NCBI GenBank assembly: GCA_903813345.2 | Contig: CAIIXF020000078.1 | Location: 1-34,488, forward strand | DNA: 34,488 bases | Direction: 5' to 3' | Origin: Owenia fusiformis | Taxonomy: Eukaryota; Annelida; Polychaeta; Sabellida; Oweniidae | Shown here: positions 29,130 through 34,488 of the stretch, piece after piece | Layout of the letters: each line of letters starts with the position of its first letter | Numbering within the stretch: position 1 is the first letter of the stretch | The notes under the pieces: model-generated | What the model was told of the DNA's origin: nothing | The model's input: the letters and a program-made list of their open reading frames with translations, nothing else | The model's database searches: none | Position numbers and translations under genes: made by a program

Positions 29130-29657
29130 TCATAAAATGAGCTTCTTAAGCCTTAGATATGAAAGTATCTAAAAAAGAGTACCATCAACTTTTTGATATG
29201 ACCATTATATAATATAATAAAAAAGTGCGATTATTGAACTTAAATTACTTTTTTTCCTTCAACTGAAACCTTTCATTATGCAATCCCATTTCACAAATAT
29301 TTTATGTCACCCGAACTTACAGAGCACTGTTTGCTGCATATTTCAGTGGAATCATTATGAGGGCCATGCTGTCATTGTCGTGTCCCCTCTGGTGTCATGG
29401 ATGGCTGACCTAAAGAGGCTCATACAAAAAATGGGAATCAGGGTAGATGTGTTGGGAGAGGGTGGTAAGTTAAAAGAAAAAGACCAAAAAGAAAGTAAAT
29501 GTTGCAATAATCCCCAAGTATTGAACTTTCTAAGGCCAACATCTTATGTGACTGTGAGGAAAAAATAGGTCATTTGGGGTTATATGACGCTTGTTTGAGA
29601 GAATATTGATTCAGTTCCACTTTTGAGACAAGTGCCTTAGTATGTTACCACACATAT
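29130..29657 (+). repeat. Copy B of a 525-bp segment (partner 629-1155)
   Basis: Same orientation and contents as 629-1155: intron end, RecQ motif Ia exon, following intron to about ttaccacacatatttg. Copy B has an intact first codon and GTAAGT donor, and lacks the frame-shifting deletion of copy A. Confidence 0.9.
29347..29464 (+). pseudogene. RecQ-type helicase exon (motif Ia), copy B
   Basis: The acceptor gctgcatatttcag precedes an exon reading WNHYEGHAVIVVSPLVSWMA, DLKRLIQKMGIRVDVLGEG, ending at an exact GTAAGT donor. It enters in phase 0, matching the exit phase of the Walker A exon (14566-14735), so both fit one gene model. The motif Ia core VVSPL is kept, while LMADQ is changed to WMADL. 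The frame stays open past the donor to 29566 as read-through into the intron. The exon itself is intact, but the required neighbours are absent or broken. Confidence 0.75.
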
Positions 29658-30284
29658 TTGAGCCACTTCCACCACGGGAAAGCACCCCCATAGAAAAGAT
29701 GTAAGGGTGGCCAAGCAGAGTGGGTCTACTTCGAAACTGTTTGAAAAATTAAACATTGGAAAGTAAAAAGCTAGGCGATTTTAGATAAATAAATTAATAT
29801 CAGGCAGTATCAGTTTTGCAGACATCATGGCACATTTTGATCACAACAATATTGATTGAAAGTCATATTTTTTCATTTTATTTTTCGGTAGTTTTTGGTA
29901 TTTGAGTTTAAAAATCGATAGTCTCCAAACATTGATCAGTAGGGTGGCAACCCTGGATATGAGTCAATAATCATAGTATTAAATGATGTACCTGTAGATT
30001 GTTCCTAGCATTATGATTTCCCACAATGCACAATGCATTCTTCTAAAATATGAACAGAAGTTGTAAATAGAAAATGGCTGTTTAGTTCAGTACATAATGT
30101 ATTTTTGTACATTAATACACGTTAATACATTCCACTATAGAGGCTTAAATAAACAAATACTTTTTTTAAGAAAAGTATGGCTCTTATTTTCATATCACAA
30201 ACTCAAGATTTTACTATAGATGTATTCGCTTACATCTTTCAGACTTACAGAGCTTCCCAACTTCAATTATTGATTATTTCAGGA
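29658..30284. other. No gene seen
   Basis: AT-rich sequence. ttcccacaatgcacaatgc near 30018 resembles a ZNF143-type promoter word, but no gene start follows, so I do not call it functional. Confidence 0.4.
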
Positions 30285-30550
30285 TAAGCTGTTCAGTAAG
30301 TCTTTCTGGTACCTTTCATAATCAGCTAGCATTTGATGAAGCTCACAAATTCTGCATAAACAAAGACATTAAGTGTGTAATTGGCCTTTCAAAAGAAAAC
30401 ACTGTTTCAATCCTGTTGCATTGCACAAGATGGCTTTGAGAACCTGATCTTTGAGGAATTTCCCATGGTAATCGAATGGTATAGTTCCTAGCAGATTTTG
30501 AGGTAACAAGGAAGTTTATCATTAATACACACCTCATTGGCTGCAAAAAC
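30285..30550 (+). pseudogene. Decayed transposon coding region with DEAH-like word
   Basis: Adjoining frames read LAFDEAHKFCINKDIKCVIG, then HCTRW, then GFENLIFEEFPMVIEWY and, after more shifts, FLADFEVTRKFIINTHLIGC. DEAH could be helicase motif II, and the RecQ motif Ia exon lies 900 bases upstream. However, the continuation HKFCINKDIK is unlike RecQ, which normally has DEAH followed by C-x-S-x-W-G-H. It may belong to another element protein. Multiple stops and shifts make it dead. Confidence 0.35.
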
Positions 30551-30554
30551 TAAG

Positions 30555-30817
30555 AAGGATTTACTGAAGATGCTCTTGATGCTTACATTGTTGGTGCTGC
30601 ATTTGACTACTTTGGTATGAGATCTGAGGACTGTATACCAAAAAGAAACCAAGTACCTGATAACTTAAAATATCAGGATACATGCACCAAACAGAAGTAT
30701 AGAATGAAGATGAAAGGAAAGGTCGAAAAAAGAGGGAAGAGGAGGAAGAACTTAGAAAGAAGGAGGCAAAGAGATGACAAGGAAGAGAAAGCAAAAAGAA
30801 TGAAGAAAGGAAGATGA
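30555..30817 (+). pseudogene. Basic-tailed element protein fragment, unrecognised
   Basis: After a TAA at 30551 one frame runs open to a stop at 30815-30817. It reads GFTEDALDAYIVGAAFDYFG, MRSEDCIPKRNQVPDNLKY, then a Lys/Arg/Glu-rich tail. The first part looks like conserved protein; the tail opens the polypurine tract. It probably belongs to the same decayed reading frame as 30285-30550. No assignment. Confidence 0.35.
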
Positions 30818-31480
30818 AGAGGGAGAAAGTGGAAGGGCTTTAGGGAAACTGTTAAGGGGATAGGTTAAAGTGGGTGGGGACTAGAAGAGTATGTGGGGAA
30901 AAAGGGAAAGGGTGATTGAACTTAGCAGGGAGATGGAAGTAAGTAGGAGGACAAGGTAGAGGGAGGAAAGACCCAGGAAGGCAGAGCTGGTAAGGGTTGA
31001 GAAGGTAGAGGAAAAGTGGGAAAGGCGGGAGGAAGAGTTGAGGCAAGATTTTATGAGCAGGGAAAGGGCTATGAGGGAGGAATTGAACAGAAAAGCGAGG
31101 GCGGAGATAGATAGGCAGGAGAAGGAACTAAGGGAGATTAGGCAAGTAGGCAAGTAGGAGGGAAAATTTGGAGAGAAGCTGGAGGGTAGTTTTAGGGAAA
31201 AAGAGGGATGAAATGGAAGGGAAATGGAGCTGAGAAAGAAGAGATTATGTGGGCGGAGCAGGAAGGGAAAGGTACTTGGGGGCAAAGAAAACACAGGAGA
31301 TGTTCATGAGAGATATACAGGAGCGGGAGGAGGTAGAGTTTTGTGATTTTGAGGAGACATGGGGGAGGGAACAATGTTTATATTGGGGAGGGACAGCCGA
31401 TAGTAAAGGAAGAGGTATGGGAAGATGCAGTAGATTACATCAAGGGGGAGGAGGGACAGGAGGGAAGGGAAGAAGCTGAA
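30700..31480 (+). repeat. Polypurine (A/G-rich) tract, about 780 bp
   Basis: The plus strand is overwhelmingly A and G for almost 800 bases, with sparse T and very little C. The complementary Phe/Ser/Leu/Pro-rich frames on the minus strand are shadows. Part of the tract (30960-31157) still encodes a Glu/Arg-rich helix, so it may be an expanded coiled-coil coding region. Confidence 0.85.
30960..31157 (+). pseudogene. Glu/Arg-rich coiled-coil reading frame
   Basis: A 65-codon frame inside the polypurine tract reads AELVRVEKVEEKWERREEEL, RQDFMSRERAMREELNRKAR, AEIDRQEKELREIRQVGK. Hydrophobic residues recur at heptad-like spacing among charged ones, as in a long coiled coil. It is bounded by stops and followed by a small tandem duplication (gcaagtagg twice) that creates the stop. 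Later frames (for example MRDIQEREEVEFCDFEETWG at about 31309) continue the style. It may have been the N-terminal part of the exonuclease-bearing protein downstream. Confidence 0.4.
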
Positions 31481-31589
31481 CCAAAACTATAAATGACACC
31501 ATTGACTCCAATGTTCAAGACTATTTTGATGCATGATACAATTAGTATTTTGCAATATTGCAATCATGCAGTATTATCGAAAAAAAAAG

Positions 31590-32231
31590 TATAATAGTTG
31601 AGGAGGCTGCAGAGGAGGCTGTAGAAAAGAAGTGGGAGGATGGGAGGCCAGGGACTAGCCAAAATCTCACACATGGGTCTTTTACAGAAGCCACCATTGG
31701 AGAAATCTACACCTTCGATTCTAATCATTTATGACATAGAGACCACGGGAAACTAAAACACTATATTTGGACTAAACTTAGGCCTATAGATTAACAAATG
31801 GTGTTTGGTCGACTGAAACCTATTGGGAAAAATAATATTGGAAACATAAAAAAATAACTAAGTGGTGTTCAGTTGAGAAAGTTCATAATGTGTATTGTTT
31901 AAAAGCCTCGATTAATGCCATATGACAAAAACCTCACAATGATCATATACAGTACTGATGCAATAGAGATTGATTCTCAATAGAAAATAAAACTTTATCA
32001 ATTTTTTCCTACACAAATAGTATTGAAGTTGATATGCTCTCTCAGTTCAATTATTTTAAAACAGTACTTGCAGGGAAAGATGCTGAGATATTTCAGATCG
32101 CAGCAGCGTACAATGGACAGTTGTTCAATAGATTTATTGTGCCCACAATACCTATCCCTCCACATAATACACGTCTAACAGGTATGGATAGGATCGAAGA
32201 TGTAATATTCTCAGAGGCATGCTGGTTCTAG
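31590..32231 (+). pseudogene. DEDDh-type 3'-5' exonuclease remnant
   Basis: A frame at 31590-31726 reads IVEEAAEEAVEKKWEDGRP, GTSQNLTHGSFTEATIGEIY. The overlapping frame then gives ILIIYDIETTG (about 31717-31750), the D-x-E-T-T-G ExoI motif of DnaQ-like exonucleases. After an acceptor (ttttttcctacacaaatag) a further exon (32021-32231) reads AGKDAEIFQIAAAYNGQLF, NRFIVPTIPIPPHNTRLTGM. This is the Q-I-A-A-x-x-x-G and F-N-x-x-I-x-P block followed by T-G, as in this family. The later H and D motifs are missing; the frame runs out where a Penelope-like fragment begins. It is a broken gene; many such exonucleases in invertebrate genomes are linked to mobile elements. Confidence 0.65.
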
Positions 32232-32453
32232 AGTTTGTTCTACTAAAAAGGTTCCTGGGCTATTGACTAGGTGTCTCAAGGCTGTTAAAAATAATAGAGA
32301 GTCTTACTGTAATGCTTCTTTTAGAAATTCTGGAGTAAACCATATGTGGATCCTTAAATTCGTAGGACCTTTTATCTAAATTTGATCAACCAAATTATTC
32401 AAAAGTTAAATGTATTTCCACATGGGATTTTTCCACACTTTATACATCAATTT
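32206..32453 (+). pseudogene. Penelope-like element reverse transcriptase fragment
   Basis: The first frame (32206-32379) reads STKKVPGLLTRCLKAVKNNR, ESYCNASFRNSGVNHMWILK. A one-base shift then gives LLSKFDQPNYSKVKCISTW and DFSTLYTSI. N-x-M-W-I-L-K followed by (S/T)-W-D-F-S-T-L-Y-T-S-I is the lead-in and catalytic motif A of Penelope-like RTs. The remainder of the RT and any GIY-YIG endonuclease are absent. It fuses directly onto the exonuclease relic, sharing the last 26 bases in another frame. PLEs are often severely truncated, as here. Confidence 0.75.
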
Positions 32454-32584
32454 GTTTGTATATATGTTACTGTTTGTTGTTTGTATTTTCAGACATTGGT
32501 GTTTAACCATAGTTTTATTGTAAATAAAGACAATTTTACATGAAACACCAAATCTTGTGTCTTAGTGACATATGGCCATAGTCC

Positions 32585-32806
32585 AGTTTTCTACACGAAG
32601 ATATAGGGAATCCATTTTTGGAAGTCTCAGATGAATTGTTTACTATTGTTAACAAAGATGTTGTCAATAAAGAGATTACAGACAAACTGTACAGCGTGGA
32701 GGAAACAGGTTGGCAGCAATTCAGATTGTTCATAGCAGAGAGGCTGGAGAAAAAAATCATTGTATGCACACTGGGACCCATTTCAGTTACATTTCAGATA
32801 TCTTAG
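32585..32806 (+). pseudogene. Conserved-looking element protein fragment, unrecognised
   Basis: A frame (ATG available at 32618) reads GNPFLEVSDELFTIVNKDVV, NKEITDKLYSVEETGWQQFR, LFIAERLEKKI. The acidic start followed by an alpha-helical G-x-x-Q-(Y/F)-x-x-F-(V/I)-x-E-R-L segment resembles, in my memory, a recurrent domain of unannotated invertebrate transposon proteins. I cannot name it. The frame ends in IS-TAG at 32804. Confidence 0.35.
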
Positions 32807-32809
32807 TTA

Positions 32810-33330
32810 AACAGCTGACCTCAGATAACACCTCAGCCACACATGCGCAGTAGCAGTAATTCTGCACTTATCAGATTTACTTGCTACAGTGAAATTGTCT
32901 TCACCCAAATCAGTGCATGATGTTTGATGTTAAACCTCGCTTTATATATTAACAAATGAATTTGTAAATGAAGATAATACTTTTGAAGTTAAAACTGATT
33001 AATTATTTGGGTTGAAAATGGCACTGATAAGAAACTGTTAATGTATCAAGTAATGGGTTTCATGACTGAACACCCAGAACCTAGTGACAAGATTGATAGA
33101 TTTTCTACATTTCTTAGAATTTGCCCTTATAAAAGTTTTCAAGTTTGGTATGGTTATAAAGAGAAAAGTCTTAGCTTTGGTATGGTTATAAAGAGAAAAG
33201 TCTTAGCTTTGATATGGTGTCAAAATCTCGAGGGCCATATTTTTATAACTCCAGTAATATCATTTGTAAGGACACCACCCACACTCACTCAGAAGCTACT
33301 CTCAGATTCATTTCAGTCACACACTTTCTA
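32810..33330. other. No gene seen apart from a short duplication
   Basis: AT-rich sequence. The 32-base unit tttggtatggttataaagag (plus aaaagtcttagc) is tandemly duplicated at 33144-33175 and 33176-33207. Open frames across it are chance. Confidence 0.5.
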
Positions 33331-33333
33331 ATC

Positions 33334-33985
33334 ATGGATGCAATAATTAAGCACCTCAGTTCTCATACTAAAGCTTTGGAACAATTATGTAGACTTTGTA
33401 AGGAAAAAGTGGTTAAATCAAAAAGTAAGATATTTTTCTAATGTGAAAGCAGAAGTTGAAACATTCGTAGGAATTGAATTAAATGAAGGAGAAAACTAAC
33501 CTGAAATTATTTGTAAGGACTGCTATAGAAATTTCAAACTAAACAAAAAGAGTCCAAGTTACACAAAAGAGAAGATATGATCTGTTTAAGAGGAGCGGAA
33601 TAAAGAATATTTGGAGTCTGATTGCTTGATTTGCAAAAGTCATAAAGAGAATCAACTGAATAAATGAAAGAGGCAATCAACAAATTATGATATGTGTACA
33701 TCCAGCGAATCTGATTCTTCTCAACTTGAAGGTGTATCACCAATCAAATTACAAAGAACTAATTTAGATAGTACACCATTTGAATTGGAATTGAGTTGTG
33801 TAGCGCAATCAACACCGAAAAAGACTAACAATAGCACCCAAAGTACAACTGGAAAGAACAAACAATATGAAACCGCATATCAGATCACACAAAAATATAA
33901 AACAGTACCCTTATCAAAAACTGAAGAAAGATTACTGACAAAACTAGTCAAGAGATCACTGCATCAATCGAATGATGGTATGTAA
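33334..33985 (+). pseudogene. Cys-rich zinc-binding exon resembling the RAG1 N-terminal layout
   Basis: ATG at 33334 starts MDAIIKHLSSHTKALEQLC, then CRLCKEKVVKSKSK. After a frameshift near 33435 it continues as NVKAEVETFVGIELNEGEN, a stop, PEIICKDCYRNFKL, further stops, ESDCLICKSHKENQ and a Ser/Thr-rich tail to HQSNDG at a donor-like gtatgt (33977). Three C-x2-C pairs in the spacing C-R-L-C, (P-x-x-I)-C-x-x-C, C-x-I-C recall the N-terminal zinc region of RAG1 and RAG1-like transposon proteins, which mediates dimerisation rather than cleavage. No catalytic core is present. Other Cys-rich transposon fingers (for instance in Academ elements) remain possible. One frameshift and at least four stops make it a pseudogene. 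Confidence 0.5.
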
Positions 33986-34246
33986 CCAGAGATCAGCCCG
34001 ATGCCAGAAGTGTTACCGCGTATATATGACTTGTGGGTGCGAATACTGTTAAAAAGATAATGATATTTAATGGTTTAGATGAAAAAGAAATAGTATACTA
34101 GTTTGTTACAATTAAATACTGTGACAAATTAATATCATAGAAAATATATTTGAAAATGTTTTTAACTACAAACCAAAAATAAACATTGAAAATGAAAGGG
34201 TAAATAAACTAACAATAAATAAAATAAAGAATACATCATATGTGGC
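33986..34246. other. No gene seen
   Basis: AT-rich stretch between the Cys-rich exon and the RecQ fragment. Nothing recognised. Confidence 0.45.
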
Positions 34247-34488
34247 TCAAAATTAATTTCAAATAGACTAATGGACACACATACCAGCACAACTTCCAAA
34301 CGAGACAAAGAACAAATCATTCTAATATGTACTGTGGCTTTTGGTCATGGAGTTTCTATAGACGACATAGATGTTGTGATTAACTGGGGCTACCCAAGAG
34401 GCATTCTCCAGTTTTGGCAAGAGATAGATAGACCAAGAATGTCCTTATAGATTCAGCCTTACTGAGTTATCTCCACTAAATGCTCAAC
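34247..34488 (+). pseudogene. RecQ-type helicase fragment, shortened copy of 25887-26360, cut by window end
   Basis: It aligns from caaaattaatttcaaatag with 25878 onward but has lost three internal blocks: a 31-base block before the ILICTVAFGHG motif V segment; everything from inside motif VI (after ILQFWQEI) to atagatagacc; and a later block up to tagattcagcc. Each break lies at a short word shared by both ends. Motif V (VAFGHGVSIDDIDVVINWG) is intact. It runs to the last base of the window, so its end is unknown. Confidence 0.85.

Noticed and set aside
30018-30040. ZNF143-like promoter word
   Set aside because: It is isolated, with no start of a gene or other promoter word nearby.
30331-30360. 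DEAH word as helicase motif II of the RecQ relic
   Set aside because: The surrounding HKFCINKDIK is not the RecQ C-x-S-x-W-G-H continuation, so I kept it only as a weak possibility within an unassigned remnant.
30561-31374. Minus-strand Phe/Ser/Leu/Pro-rich open frames
   Set aside because: They are the complement of the polypurine tract; biased composition and overlap with plus-strand coding remnants mark them as shadows.
1-34488. CRISPR array, bacterial operon or phage-like system
   Set aside because: No regular spacer-repeat structure exists, and intron/exon organisation and transposon types show a eukaryotic genome.

Overview
This window reads as a piece of an animal nuclear genome, most likely an AT-rich marine invertebrate. 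The evidence is GT-AG exon/intron structure, short coding blocks in long AT-rich non-coding DNA, and a dense mix of transposon remnants of kinds common in cnidarian, mollusc, annelid, brachiopod and lancelet genomes. There are no bacterial-style operons. I cannot name the species. Almost all recognisable coding matter is mobile-element debris carrying frameshifts and stops. Family names below come from motif recognition by eye, not from database searches.

Layout. 1-1700: broken transposon exons, including pieces of a RecQ-type helicase (exons at about 510-617 and 837-953) and a Mutator-like transposase (about 1190-1700). 2461-6927: a 4.47 kb element with 36-bp terminal inverted repeats, GC-rich subterminal arrays of a CATCGG/GCCGATCGG word, and no gene I recognise. 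7075-10959: a coding exon of unknown type, three exons whose splice phases agree (a possible host gene), and three small MITE-like elements. 11839-13653: the best preserved element, a non-LTR retrotransposon whose first ORF joins two CCHC zinc knuckles to a NADAR-like domain, followed by an APE-type endonuclease ORF cut off before the reverse transcriptase. 13731-14293: a candidate promoter and a small two-finger C2H2 ORF. 14566-14735: the RecQ exon with Walker A. 15950-18691: a 2.74 kb fold-back element with about 825-bp inverted arms, a core of about four 172-bp tandem repeats and an extra nested copy of one arm end.

19205-20960: an orphan exon and a shattered LINE reverse transcriptase interrupted by a MITE. 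21471-21760: a pogo/Tigger-type transposase remnant. 21862-22311 and 25409-25857: a duplicated 450-bp segment; the second copy abuts a scrap of a Crypton-like tyrosine recombinase. 23246-25174: a spliced TNP2-like transposase relic. 25876-26408: RecQ motifs IV-VI and tail, repeated with internal deletions at 34247-34488. 26826-27064: a protein-kinase-like exon. 27845-28080: a clean unknown exon. About 28300-28405: a tRNA-derived SINE head on the minus strand. 29130-29657: a second copy of 629-1155. 30555-32231: a basic/coiled-coil, polypurine region leading into a DEDDh exonuclease relic. 32206-32453: a Penelope-like RT fragment. 33334-33976: a Cys-rich zinc-binding exon laid out like the RAG1 N-terminal region.

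The pieces do not form one pathway. The recurring theme is a RecQ-helicase-bearing mobile family (at least five partial copies here) in a nest of other transposons. The most interesting item is the LINE whose ORF1 carries a NADAR-like domain, the family linked to ADP-ribose/guanine ADP-ribosylation chemistry.
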